64,000 nt of DNA from Bryum argenteum (lineage: Eukaryota > Streptophyta > Bryopsida > Bryales > Bryaceae): the NCBI GenBank assembly GCA_037043015.1, contig CM073325.1, positions 20,935,001 through 20,999,000 of the forward strand. The letters run 5' to 3'. Both the position numbers and the translations under genes were made by a program. The notes beneath the pieces are model-generated. The model was given only the letters and a program-made list of their open reading frames with translations. It was not told the origin of the DNA and made no database searches. Positions 1 to 11,010 of this stretch are shown one piece after another. The stretch's first letter is position 1, and each line of letters starts with the position of its first letter.

Positions 1-961
1 TGATGTGAGTACATGCTAATGTTGAGTGAAGAATTTATCATATACCACTGGGTCAAGAAGCCTAGTGCTCCATTATATGTACTCCTTTAGTTTTGAACAC
101 TCTCCCTTAACATGTCCAAAAACTTTTGGACATGCTTAGTTGTAGATTATCATATTTGGGCAATGTATATTAACATGAGTATCTCACTCAAATAGTTGAA
201 GCATGACGACCACTTTGGATCAAGCGAGTCCGGGATTCAATTTATGGAGACTAGGGTTTTGAGAAAGCCAAGTAGGATATCTAGGAGGATGGTATACGCT
301 TCCGGTACCCTCTACTAAGTCAAAGGTTACTGAGATAGAGCCATCAAAGGGTAAACTATTTGTACCTACTGAAAATACAACAATGGTCATTCTTTTCTTT
401 ATGACCTTTGTGTGTGTGTGTTGTAAATAAATAGCAACATCTCTCCATGTGTTACAATCATACTTTTACAAATGTTTATTGAAAGTTGAAATCACATCTT
501 AGTGTTGACTAGTCTTACAAAAAGGCATGCATACCTCTTTAGGGTCCTCAATTTTGTTCTGCCACTTTTCAAGCTCTAATAGGGTTCTTAAAGCGGTGTT
601 AACCTTCTCACATCTATGTAATAGCCTTGGGTTCAAGTTGAATACTATTTGCAAAAGCCATATTCACTCATTTATAAAATTTATGTTAGAAGTGAGGTAA
701 ATCCAACTAGTTGACTAGGATATTGGTTGTTGAGTAAGTATAATGAATTGATGATTCACAATTACAGGTCGGTGGAATAGCTCATGATTTTTGTTAAGAT
801 GTTAATTCTTTCATATAAGATGTATATTATACAAATCCTTCTATATTTCATACACATAAATAAATCTTATTATAGTTTGTTATTATAGCTTTCAAATTAT
901 CTTTATGCACATTTATATATAAAATAACTTCGAACCCAACTATTTATTCATAATATACAAA
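1..961. other. AT-rich intergenic DNA, repeat-derived
   Basis: I see no supportable gene here. The stretch contains a perfect 11-bp inverted repeat (111-121 against 124-134), a short TG run near 410-420, and at about 430-760 a diverged copy of a dispersed repeat also seen near 38950-39310. The right edge abuts the end of the copia fragment. Confidence 0.6.
430..760 (+). repeat. dispersed repeat, copy A
   Basis: Blocks such as AAGCGGTGTTAACCTTCTCA, a run reading TAATAGCCTTG, and GTTGAATACTATTTGCAAAAG recur in the same order and orientation near 38950-39310 with scattered substitutions and small indels. That marks an old dispersed repeat of unknown class. No coding potential was recognised. 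It may be retrotransposon non-coding or LTR sequence. Confidence 0.55.
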
Positions 962-1787
962 TTAAGTTTTTTTTATTGGTTCAGCTGGAGCCAAGACAAG
1001 AGTAGATGTCTTCGATGGCTCAGAAACAACTTGTGACATCAATGGTCGTCTATAGGATGAACTAGCAACATTTGTAGCACTTTCACGTGGCAAAGCTGTG
1101 ACATGAAGCCTACAAAGCAAACTTTCACGAGATCCTATGAAAATTGGTCGGCCTTTGCCGTTCTCAGCTATCATTATGCAAGTTGTACCAACAAAATAAC
1201 AGCCATCTTCAAGTCCATCAATTGGCTTATAGAAAGAAGATTTCTTCCAAGATCTGGGACATAAAGAACGTTGGAAAGGGTTTCACGATGAACATAACCA
1301 TCAACAATGTTGTTAACATGAATAATACTAATTCCTCGCACCCAAAGGTCACAGTCATCAGCCATTGTGACTGCCTATACGTAAGGAGGGATAGGTTCAG
1401 ATGTATGAAAGCAATGGCGTTTATCTGTGATACTCTCGGTGGCACCCCAGTCAGCCAACCAAACCGAATCATCAATCTTAGCACTGCGAGAGTTCACAGT
1501 AAAAGCATCATTTGAAATAGCACCATCCCTCAAGCACTCCTCTACATCGGAATGCAAAACATGAACATTTGTAATATGCGCATGACTTTGAGAGTTCTTG
1601 TTTGACGACGAGTGTTCTTTTCGTAGGATAAGATCTGGTATCTTTGGATTGAGGATAATAAGAGACCTCGTCTTGTATACTCTCAGGAGAGCAAGGTGGA
1701 TTATACGGACACTCACGGACAAAATTACTAGATCGACCACAATTATTACATCGAGGGTTTTTTTAAAAGTTTTCAAGCCTTAGAGCC
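962..1787 (-). mobile_element. Ty1/copia fragment, downstream part
   Basis: Minus-strand fragments encode the gag zinc-knuckle region, the start of a copia-type aspartic protease region (WLADWGATESIT) and pre-integrase-like sequence (LSNVLYVPDLGRNLLSISQL). This is a broken fossil with several breaks. I find no recognisable reverse transcriptase or LTR at this end. It is the other half of the fragment at 13998-14700; the piggyBac element sits between the two halves. Being the host of the other insertions, it is the oldest layer of the nest. Confidence 0.75.
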
Positions 1788-1805
1788 TTAACCCTTAAAC
1801 GCCCA
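1788..1805 (-). repeat. piggyBac left end: TTAA target site plus TIR
   Basis: TTAA at 1788-1791 is followed by CCCTTAAACGCCCA (1792-1805). The same 14 bases appear inverted at 13980-13993, followed by TTAA at 13994-13997. TTAA target duplication and C-rich termini are diagnostic for the piggyBac superfamily. Confidence 0.9.
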
Positions 1806-1998
1806 GGGCTCAATTATCGGGCAGCCCGGAGCATCTGGGGCGCATCTTGGAGGTATCGGGCAGAGTAAGGATGTGGGGTCGGGGCCAAGCATACCGCGCA
1901 GGCAATCATGTGGGAAGCCGTGCAGTCCTTGGCCGCAGCGGGTTCCGGAACAGTGCCGGCAGCTCATCGCACGGGCCACCTCACCAACTGCTAACCAC

Positions 1999-2166
1999 CC
2001 CCCCCTCATGGGTCCCCCTCTTCCCCCCCCTCATGGGTCCCCCTCTTCCCCCCCCTCATGGGTCCCCCTCTCCCCCCCCCAATGCCCCCTCCCCCAAGGT
2101 TAGCCCCAGTGCCTCTCTTACTCCCCCCCCAAGGTTAGCCCCAGTGCCTCTCTTACTCCCCCCCCA
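1999..2166. repeat. C-rich minisatellites near the piggyBac end
   Basis: There are two short tandem arrays. The first has about three copies of a 26-bp unit containing CTCATGGGTCCCCCTCTTCC. The second has two copies of a unit of about 37 bp beginning CCCCAAGGTTAGCCCCAGTG. They lie about 200-370 bp inside the left terminus of the piggyBac element. The strong strand asymmetry (runs of C on the plus strand, G on the minus) could favour G-quadruplex formation, but that is inference. Confidence 0.8.
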
Positions 2167-2433
2167 AGGCCCCCTCCCCTAGGGTCAGCTCCACGAATGA
2201 GGCACAGACACTCAGTTAGAGCAGCCCAGGGCTTGGAGTCATTGTATATGGGCAAATGCATGAAATGCTAGGCATATTCAATGAAGAAATTTGTGATAAT
2301 ATGACAATAAATTACACATGGGTATAGATTATGCTTTATTGATGAGAAATGTATAAAACATGCTTAGAATAAATGGCATGGTGAACTACAAAGCATTCGT
2401 GGGCTGGCAAAATAAAACTAAATAATATATGTG

Positions 2434-3542
2434 TCATGAGTTGCTATGGTGAATTACAAAGCACTCACCCATACAAACAGAAACATTGCAAGTAGGGCAA
2501 TACCATTGCCGGACTTTCTTGCAAACCACACAACGACGTCGGATACGGTTTTCATGACCACTCCAAACCATAGTATAGTGTAATTTGTTAGAATTTGGAA
2601 CCGCCGCCCCGGGCATGCATGTGGGTTTGTCTACGGGCACCTCGGTCAAAACGTTAGCTATTTCAACATAGAATTGCAAATGAGACATAGGTGTAGTACC
2701 CCTCAATACCATGGCTTTTTTGTATAAAATATAGGCATTCAAAAAAGATTGATCTAAAATATGATAAAAGATCTTATGCCACCATTTGTGATCTCTTCTT
2801 TGCAATGAGTAATAACCCCGCAATTGGTCATGCACATCAACACCTCTCATGTGTTGTTGGTAATGCAACAAAACCGGGACGCTGAATTTGAATATAACCC
2901 CGGCATGCCATCGGGTTATAAACAAAGACCGTGAGGTATCAACCGGACTACACGCCGTAGAAAGCAAAGAGACGGGTTTATTATCGTACCAAGTCACGGC
3001 GCACATTCGTTCGCTTGCGTGCACCCGGTACCAAAGTTGTCCCCGGGATCCCGTGGGTGAGTTAGTGAGCGCTTGAGGCCACCCAATTCGGTTTGTCCTA
3101 CAAGTGCCTGTCGCAAAAATACCACGTTCCAACAAAGACCAAAATAATGCCGGTGAGGTAAAAAAATTGTCACATGTAACAATGTGCCCCTTACCTTCCA
3201 AACCGGACATGAGGTTTAGCACAACTCTCCCCCCGACGTTCCCCTCCTCTTGGGAATCGCTAGCCCCGCAATATATATTGATTCTTTGCACGTACTTTGA
3301 TTCACAATTAGCCAAACACCAAATTTTCAAACCATATTGTGTGGGTTTGGCTTTCATGTATTGTTTTATAGGTGCATACTTACCCGTGTATTTTATCATC
3401 ATTTCGTCAACGCATACATTTTGTTCCGGGTTATAATACAAAGAACATAAATCATTATGTTTTTTCACTAACCACTCGGTTTTTGCTAATTTATTGTAAT
3501 TAGGACTAGATTTATCCGTGGTAACATTCCTATTATCAACCA
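2434..3542 (-). pseudogene. piggyBac transposase, C-terminal part (DDE core and Cys-rich domain)
   Basis: This open frame carries the catalytic core of a piggyBac transposase. It has the first Asp in NVCVDEMMIKYTG, the second in HIVTCDNFFTSPALF and the third in MRGVDVHDQLRGYYSLQRRD. The end holds a Cys/His zinc-binding domain with spacing RRRCVVCKKVRQWYCPTC followed by further Cys and a final HH. These match the family's D-D-D triad and cysteine-rich tail, so the piece looks functionally intact. Its natural start is missing because a gypsy LTR abuts it at 3543. The junction residues (VDNRNV) continue the LHL motif at the end of the N-terminal piece, as expected for one gene split by the insertion. 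Confidence 0.92.
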
Positions 3543-3711
3543 TGTCAGAGACGAGGCCGATTTGCACTGAATAAGTAGCTACATAAGTGAATGGAATCTG
3601 CAGTGGGAGACAGACCCTCCCACTGGCATTATATAGTGAACTACAGGCAGTTGGTCAACTACCAACGTAAATCGCTTAATCGCTAATCGCATCTGCACTG
3701 TTCTCCTAACA
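3543..3711 (-). repeat. gypsy 3' LTR
   Basis: This 169-bp LTR matches 10842-11010 in length, in termini (TG...CA on the minus strand) and in most of its sequence. It is the 3' LTR because gag-pol runs on the minus strand. The length is very short for a full-size chromovirus. Confidence 0.95.
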
Positions 3712-4900
3712 TTACCCCCCCTTCTAGGTCCAGTTGGTGGTCGGGGAGCGTTCGGATGTAGCCGATGAAATTCGGAAACCCGAAGAGGGGCATTCCGGAG
3801 ATGACTAGCCGGTTCCCAAGAATCGTCTTCCTGGCCGTAACCCTTCCAGGATACTAAATATTGTAGCTGTCGACGTGGTCCATAAACTCTGGAGTTAAGT
3901 ATCCGGCGGACCTCCCATTCCGTATCACCCGGGTGGTGATGATCGAGGCGGGGAAGTTTTTCCGCCCGGGATGGTATCCGGCGATATGGTTCGAGGATCG
4001 CTACGTGGAATACATCATGAATACGTAGAGTACTCGGCGCTTGAGACGGTAGACTAGATCTCAAAGCTTGGAGACAACCCGGAAAGGCCCTAGGAACTTG
4101 GGTCCTAATTTCTTTGACGGGGACGTTGTAGCAATGTGTTCACTACGTAACAGGGCATAATCCCCAACCTTATACGTCGGGGCCTTTTGCACCTGTCGGT
4201 CGTAGTATTTCTTCGCATGATCTCCAGCAATCTGAATCAGCGTCTGAATCTCCTCCTGTACTTGATGCAGCAACCGCACACGGTCCTCGGCAGCAGGAAC
4301 CGTCGAGGTCGTGGGTAAGGTAAATGAAAGAGTTGGATGATAACCATATGTGGCGTAGAAAGGTGAATACCCAGTAGCTGAGTGAAGAGAATTGTTGTAA
4401 GCAAACTCCGCCACCGGGAGCAAGTCCGCCCAATCATCCTGACGCTTTGTGGTAAACATACGCAGAATCTGCTCCAGATGTTGATTCACCCGTTCCGTCT
4501 GTCCGTCCGACTGGGGGTGAAATGCTGTAGTAGGTGCCGGTTGAATGCGTAGGAGCTCATATAGGCGACGCATGAATTTGGACACAAAGACTGGTCCGCG
4601 ATCAGAGATCACCTCCGCCGGGGTTCCGTGGAGTTTCCAGACGTGTTGTAAGTAGAGTGCCGCTATCCCTGCCGAGTCCGTGGCCTCCGTAGTGGGGATA
4701 AAATGTGCCAGTTTAGTGTTCTTATCCACGACCACCATGATCGTATCACACCCCGCGCTAACGGGAAGCTTGACTATGAAATCGGTGGTGACCTTCTTCC
4801 ACGGGCATCCCCCGCAAATCGGCCGCAGCAGACTCGTGAACGGGGTGGCGAGTCGGCTTGGCACGTTGGCAAATGTCGCATCCGTCCACATACCGATGAA
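3580..4900 (-). mobile_element. gypsy integrase region and chromodomain
   Basis: The integrase core is recognisable from WKKVTTDFIVKLP, the motif EVISDRGPVFVSKF and FHPQSDGQTERVNQ, followed by the typical C-terminal domain (KVGDYALLRS, GPFRVV). The end of the region encodes a chromodomain (EVRRILNSRV, YLVSWKGYGQEDDSWEP). That places the element in the chromovirus group, whose chromodomains are thought to steer integration toward particular chromatin. This entry is a fossil-element part with approximate limits. Confidence 0.88.
3712..3725 (-). other. gypsy polypurine tract
   Basis: On the minus strand AGAAGGGGGGGTAA lies directly before the 3' LTR. This is the expected position and composition for plus-strand DNA priming in an LTR retrotransposon. 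Confidence 0.75.
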
Positions 4901-5249
4901 CATACTTGGTAAGGGATGACCAATAAAAATACGGAGACTAATTCCACTTTGTCTTTGCCCGTCCTAAGTGTTGCAGCCGGGAGCGTCGTGGCGTGATCGA
5001 AGGATTTGCCGACGAAGCTCCTCGTCGTCTGGAACCATCATTGTGTCTTTGAAGAACACCACCCCGTCACGGAAAGAGTAATCTTCCGATTGACGTCGGA
5101 TGTGACTAGGGGCGTCGCCAAGAGACGTCATCAAGAACGTGCGGATGGGTGCCAATGTCGGGTCTCGATATGGTAGCCTCCCGGAGCCGTTGGATAATTC
5201 GATCGCCGCTCGGATCGCTCGACGTCTTCTAGCATGGCTAACGGAGGAG

Positions 5250-7290
5250 AGGGCGTGCGCTACTTTCATCTGTCGTGTCAAAACGACGGGAAAGCATATC
5301 CGCGCGGCCGTTAAGCACCCCCGGTCGATGTTCTATAACGAAATCATATGCGGAAAGGAACTCTGACCATCTGGCTTGACGACGGTTGAGTGTCTTGGTA
5401 GTCAGAAACTGCTCCAAATTCTTGTGGTCCGAAATGACCCGAATACGGTGTGGAGACCCTTCCAAGTAGACGCGCCAATCTTGAAAAGCAAGAACAATGC
5501 TAAGAAGTTCCTTATCGTAGATGTCGTAGTTCTGCTCCGCGGCGGACATCTTCGAACTCCGATAAGCACACGGGTGGAGGAGTCCGTCGGGGCCGTATTG
5601 GGAGAGGATGCCTCCAGTAGCGGTGTCCGAAGCATCCGTCTCAACAATAAACGGTTGATCGAAAAGTGGGTGGAGAAGGACCGGGGCTTCTGTGAATCGG
5701 CGCCGGAGCTCATCGAATGCTCGTTCCGTTTCCGCAGACCATATGAAGGGTTGATGCTTTCGTGTGAGTTGTATCAGGGGGACCGCAATCCGGGAGTAGT
5801 CCGCTATGAACCTCCGGTAGAAATTGGCGAACCCCAGAAACGCTTGGACCTCCCGAAGGTTCTTGGGGCGTGGCCAATCTTTCAGGGCGGCGACCTTATT
5901 AGGGCACATTGCCAAACCGTGGTCTAAAACTATCAGCCCCAAGAATTCTACTGAAGTGCGGTGGAACTCACACTTTGAGAGCTTCGCATAGAGGCCATGT
6001 TGTTGCAGACGCCGTAGTACCTCGCGAACCACTTGGCGGTGCTCGTCGATTGTCTTGGAAAAAATCAGAATGTCGTCAAGGTAGATTACGACGGAGATAT
6101 CGAGTAAGTCACCAAATATAGTCTGCATATGAGCCTGGAATTGAGCTGGGGCGTTTGTCAGGCCGAATGGCATGACGAGGTATTCGTAAAGGCCATATCG
6201 CGTTTTAAAAGCAGTTTTATACTCATGCCCAGCTGCCATTCGTACGCGATGATATGCCTGCCGAACATCAAGTTTGGAGAATACAGTTGCTCCCACCAGC
6301 CGGTCTGTCAGCTCCGGTATCAGTGGGAGTGGATATCTGTTCCAAATTGTAACCTTGTTTAGGTTCCGGTAGTCAATACACACCCGGAGTGTGCCGTCTT
6401 TCTTTTTGGCGAACACAATAGGTGCTGATACCGGTGATTGTGATCGCCGGATCCAGCCCTTCCCGAGGTGTTCGTCCAAGTAGCGTCGTAGTTCTTCCAG
6501 CTCTGCGGGTGACATAGGTCGTAGGCCCATATTCCGGGGTTCCTGCCCGTCATTGAACTCGATTTTCATGTCGGAGGGACCATGAAGAGGGAGCTCGTTA
6601 GAGGCCTCCTCACTGAATGCGCCCTCCAAGTCCATATACTCCGGTGGAATTGCTGAAGTGGAAACGGGTTCGGACCCTGATAGCTCCGAAATTTCCATCA
6701 TGTATATCTCCGTATCCTTTGAGGCTTGCCGCAACATCGGCGGCGACACCAGAGTATGTCGTCGAGAACTTGGGTAGAGTCTTTGAGGCTGGGTTCGAGA
6801 TGTACACTGAGCTTTACAGAATTCAGAAGTGAAACAAACTGCTCCGGTAGCCCAGCGAATGTCAGGGTCGTGACGTGCCAGCCACGGGGTCCCTAGAATA
6901 CAGTCATATCGTCCAGTATTCGTAATATCCGCTGTAAGAGTCTCGGTGTGATTGCCGATCACCAACTGGAATGTCGCCTCATGCGTCACCAAGCCGGTGT
7001 TGATCACCCGTCCGTCGATAACGCGTACCTCGCGAGGGATCGATTTGACTGTGACGTTGGCGTTGCTAACAGAGGCGAATGTCGGATGTACAAACACACC
7101 TGTGGCGCCTGAATCCACCATCAAGGTAGCAGATCGGCCATTGGCCAACCCCGCCAACGTCAAATGGGCACTGGGGTCGGCGGTTGCACGAAGGTACAGT
7201 GGCTCCTCTTTGACGGCCCGCGTGGTCAATATTGCGTCTTTATATGTCCCGGTCTTTGCTGTTTGTGGCGGGCCCGGGTACGTAACAAAG
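5250..7290 (-). mobile_element. gypsy protease, reverse transcriptase and RNase H region
   Basis: The protease is marked by ATLMVDSGATGVFVHP, the reverse transcriptase by LRVCIDYRNLNKVT, VMPFGLTNAPAQFQ and the catalytic box VVIYLDDILIFS, and the RNase H by PFIVETDASDTATGGILSQ and ISDHKNLEQFL. Order and spacing are standard for Ty3/gypsy pol. Limits are approximate; it is part of the element at 3543-11010. Confidence 0.92.
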
Positions 7291-7299
7291 TTTGTCAGT

Positions 7300-8392
7300 C
7301 CCGGGCCGATTCTTTTCCCGAATCCAGCTCGGTTGCCTCTGAAATGGCAGAAAGTGATAAAGGTCGGGAAGGATTGATGGGGCACCGGGCACGAGGATGA
7401 CCCAGTTGTCCGCAACCCCAGCATTTGCCCAGACGTTGGTATTCCAACCGCTCGGCGGGAGTTTTGGCCATCGCCGTGGATTTCCGAGGAACAGGAGCCA
7501 GTGCGTCAAGCTCCATCGGTACTGGTCCTGGGGACGAGGAAATAGACCCTGGGAATCGCCGAGTCTGGGAATTTGGCACGAAACTTGGCCGTCCGCCTTG
7601 CTTGCGTAACGCCCATATGCGCTCGTCAATTCGAGAAGCCCGCGCCATCCAGCTCTGGAGCGTCGTAGGGGGCTCGTCCCCTGTGGCCACGGAGTATAGA
7701 ATGTCATTCTTCAACCCATGCCGAAATCGTGAAATAAGGGCCTCCTCGCACCAGTTGACCTGAGAGGCAAGCTCACTGAATGTCGCTATGTAGGCAGCGA
7801 CTCCTGCTGTTTGGCGCAGTTCCTGTAACCGGTCTTGAGCATTTCCTTTACGGTCAATTTCGCCGAAAACCGAAATGATCGCATCGCGGAAAGCGTCATA
7901 AGATTCTAGCAGCGGATGGCTTTGGCGTGTTTCCAGGGCGTGGCAAATGGGCATTGCCCAACCCTGTGCGGCCCCGGTCATGTAGGAAAGGGCGCAATTT
8001 ATCTTCTGGCGATCCATTTTGTAGCCTTCTGGATCGGCTTCAAACTGTAACCGTAGTTGGGCAATCCAGCGGTACACCTCTCCCCCTTTCTTGCCCGAAA
8101 AATCCTTGGGCCGGCCTACCCGCCCTACTCTCGTGGGGGTGGTACCCGTGCTTGGTATCACCGCTACTGGTGTCGACGCGGCGGCCGGGAACGGCGGCGT
8201 ATTTTGCCCCCCTATGTCCTGATGTCGGCATTCTTGGATAATAAGAGGAATAGCTGCATGGAGGCTGGATTGGATCTGTTGTTGAAGGGTGACTTGCATT
8301 TGTTGAAGGTGTTGTTGGAGATAGGCAGCCCAATTCTCCCCTGGAGCAGTCGCCGGTGATGTATCCTGAACAGGATCTCCAGTATGCTCCAT
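7300..8392 (-). mobile_element. gypsy gag
   Basis: This minus-strand frame encodes a retrotransposon gag. It has a capsid-like region (FSGKKGGEVYRWIAQLRLQF, then ALSYMTGAAQGWA and DRLQELRQTAGVAAYIATF) and a single CCHC zinc knuckle (CWGCGQLGHPRARCP) near the C-terminus. Pol begins around the end of gag in a different frame with overlap, an arrangement seen in other gypsy elements that use frameshifting or related recoding. Confidence 0.88.
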
Positions 8393-9323
8393 TTAATATG
8401 CGTCCTACGTCGCCTTAGGTCTGTATCCGACTTTCCTCTTGACCACAAATCCGCTTACAGTTGGTTGGTCCTTTTCCCCTGCCCCTATACGTTTGAACGC
8501 CGCCACCGCATGTGCTGAAGGATCATTGATAAATTAGTGTTCGTTGGACCCGCTTGCGGAGCTAGAGGAATCTCAGACAGCGGCCTTGGCAAACTCGAAA
8601 CATACGGTCGGGGCCCGACGGTATTTGGGTCGACCCCTCCCCAGCTCATTTAGGAAGCTCAGACCGCCCTGTGTCCGCCGGTGCAGGTGCTGGGAACTGG
8701 GAGCGGACTGACGGCCGAGCTCCTACTCTGAATCCAGCTGCAACGTTACTGACGGAGGAGGTAGCGGTGGCTATGGCCGGGCATGGAGGTAGCATGGATC
8801 GCGGCTGGCAGTGGCCCCGCCGGGCAATTCCGCGATGGTCGCCGCCGCTTCCTCGCAAAGAACGGTGCGCTGAAAAAACCCTGCCCACTCCTTGAGCGGG
8901 CGGCTGCGCTGGCAGTGGCCGTGCCGGAATTTTCGGCGTGGCTGCTCGCCTGATCCTTCCAACGGTGCCTGCGCTGGCAGTGCGCGCCGCGCGGCCCTGT
9001 CGGAATTTCTGCAGCGGCGACTGGCTATTCTTCCTTCTTCCTCGCAGCGGAACCGGGCACGCCCCAGAGCGCCCTCAGCGTTTCGTCACCGTGCAGCCAT
9101 GACCGTCTTCCGGTTTCACCAGTAGCAGCCCCAACCCCTGCCAGTGAGACCCCCAAGGCGTACCGCATGAAGTTGTGTGCGACGGACGAAGTGGCTATAC
9201 TGGACTGTGCCGGCCGTGGCAACCGCTCTTTTGGCAGTGCCTCCTGACCTCGGCGCTGTCGCTGCGTTCCACAACGTCGACGTCGGAGCAGGAGCCTCTT
9301 TCCCACCTTCACAGACGGCGTTC

Positions 9324-9674
9324 CTACCGTATGAGCTTGGGTCGGACCTCCTCCACCAGTAACTGCATTGTGGCTAGGAAGTGATCCATCGGAGAGAAAT
9401 CGAGCTCGTAATCGGTCCCAAACGCCTCACTGAAATTGAAGTCCACGACACGCTCCTCTTCCATGCGCACCAGCTCCGCCCGGAATGCCTCCAGCTCCGT
9501 CAGGTTCGTGCTGCGTTCGATCATACACTGGGCGATGCCACAGTAATAGTTATCGCACCAGTACTTTGTGAGTTTGCCGGTAGCCTCGCGCACTTGTGCT
9601 CGTAGCAAAGCTCGTCGGAAAGCCGTCTGTAGTTCAGCGAGCGTTAACCGTCGGCCCGGCATTGTCCCTGCCAA
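9324..9674 (-). mobile_element. extra ORF B of the gypsy element
   Basis: This 116-residue frame lies between the 5' LTR and gag. It contains MPGRRLTLAELQTAFRRALL, then a Leu/Ala-rich helical stretch, and a downstream acidic region (RMEEERVVDFNFSEAF). It resembles ORF A just upstream: both start MPGRRL, then share REATGKLTKYWCDN against AEVEGRLSRYDSDD and a Glu-rich block. I recognise no known domain. Having two related frames argues for a duplicated accessory gene rather than chance. Function is unknown. Confidence 0.55.
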
Positions 9675-9979
9675 GCACTAATATGTCGTGTCGCAGCTTG
9701 CAGGAAGTTGGTAACTGGAGAGTCGTGGAGCTCTCGTATCCACTCCAGAGATGGTAGAGATGTGCCCGTTTCGCGCTCCTCGTGGTGCCGCTGCACCTCC
9801 TCCTGGACCATGCTCACGTCGGCGGCATTTTGGCAGTCTTTCACGATTGCCCAGGCGAGAGCAAGATCGTCAGAGTCGTAACGAGAGAGCCGTCCCTCCA
9901 CCTCCGCGATAGTAGCCCGAATAAGTGCAGCCCGAAGGTTCAGCCTCCGATGGTAAGTGCTGAGCCTTCTGCCCGGCAT
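9644..9979 (-). mobile_element. extra ORF A of the gypsy element
   Basis: This 111-residue frame starts MPGRRLSTYHRRLNLRAALI and continues through AEVEGRLSRYDSDDLALAWA and EEVQRHHEERETG. It ends about 30 bases past the start of ORF B, in another frame, so the two overlap slightly. Both are absent from the standard gypsy gene set. The predicted protein looks mostly helical and charged, with no signal peptide or zinc motif that I can see. Confidence 0.55.
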
Positions 9980-10841
9980 GTACTCCTCATGAGCATGCTG
10001 TAACCGTCATGAGCACCCGAATAGATTGAGCCGCCGATGATGTACTGATCAGGCTGTGTTCCTCAGTCCTCACATCCTCCAGGCGCATGAGTCGGCAGTG
10101 GTTACAGCAGGGAGCAGCAGCATGTCGGCATTTCCAGAGAAGTCCATGCACAACGGAACGTCGAGAACCTGAGATCTCCGCCACGCACCCGGATGTGCCG
10201 CGCTATCGTAGTGCTGGGTAGCATGTCATGGATTTGCAAGTTTTCGCAGGGTCTGCAGCTTTCCAGAAGTTTGTAATCTTCCAGGCATGTGAACAGCCGT
10301 CACTTCGTCATTTCTCAGGTACCGTGTATTTCGGCAGTCAAACTTCCTGCCAGCACATCAGTCACGGTCATGCTCCGATCAGCACTTCCCTGCATCCCCT
10401 GGAATTCTGGAATTTTTGAACACTCCTTCAAGAGCTTTGTCTTCCCTGCTCCTCTGCCTTGCACATTCAAACAGTCAGAATTCTGGTAACCCATAAGTCA
10501 CGGCCAAGCTCATTGAGCACGCCTCGCCTTTCCCAGCCATCACTTCGCGTTCGCAGCTGAGCTTCCCGGTGCTTCAACTCCCATGCCACCGGCTGACGTT
10601 TCCAGCCTTCGGCATCCCGCTTTCTGGTCCTGGAAATCAGACCGCCATGTTTCCTGGACTGCTCGCAATTGATGTGTCTTCAATTCTCCGCTCCGTGAAT
10701 CTCATCTGATTCTCCACTTCGCTTCCATGTAACAATGCATTTTGTCATGTTCTGCTGATCGCCATCTCCGAATCTGTGAAAAACAACCACTACACCCGTT
10801 CGATGCTACTCATAAAGCGAGATCGCGAGGACTGCAGATAA
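9980..10841 (-). other. gypsy 5' leader
   Basis: This is non-coding sequence between the 5' LTR and the first extra ORF. No match to the usual initiator-Met primer-binding site (TGGTATCAGAGC) adjoins the LTR, so the priming mechanism is unclear. A second non-coding, GC-rich stretch with imperfect internal repeats (about 8640-9030) separates ORF B from gag. Confidence 0.5.
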
Positions 10842-11010
10842 TGTCAGAGACGAGGCCGATTTGCACTGAATAAGTAGCTACATAAGTGAATGGAATCTGC
10901 AGTGGGAGACAGACCCTCCCACTGGCATTATATAGTGAACTACAAGCAGTTGGTCAACTACCAACTGGTAACTGTCTAACTGCTAACTGTCTGTACCTGT
11001 TCTCCTAACA
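10842..11010 (-). repeat. gypsy 5' LTR
   Basis: This is the second 169-bp LTR of the chromovirus, followed on the plus strand by the target duplication AACCA. Its differences from the 3' LTR are concentrated in about the last 50 plus-strand bases rather than spread evenly. Confidence 0.95.

Larger units (their letters stand above)
3543..11010 (-). mobile_element. Ty3/gypsy LTR retrotransposon (chromovirus)
   Basis: The element is 7,468 bp, with two 169-bp LTRs (3543-3711 and 10842-11010) that read TGTTAGGAG...CTCTGACA on the minus strand. It is flanked by a perfect 5-bp target duplication, AACCA (3538-3542 and 11011-11015). Parts in minus-strand order are: a long leader with two small related ORFs (about 9.3-10.0 kb), gag with a CCHC knuckle, protease, reverse transcriptase with YLDD, RNase H, integrase, and a C-terminal chromodomain. 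A polypurine tract precedes the 3' LTR. Structurally it looks nearly whole. The coding region seems to carry a few breaks at most, or relies on family-typical recoding between gag and pol. It is the youngest layer of the nest, since it lies inside the piggyBac transposase gene. The LTRs are near-identical over about two thirds of their length but differ in a cluster elsewhere. I could not recognise a tRNA primer-binding site. Confidence 0.93.

Noticed and set aside
5376-7400. Plus-strand frames across the gypsy pol region
   Set aside because: Antisense shadows of the conserved minus-strand pol domains.
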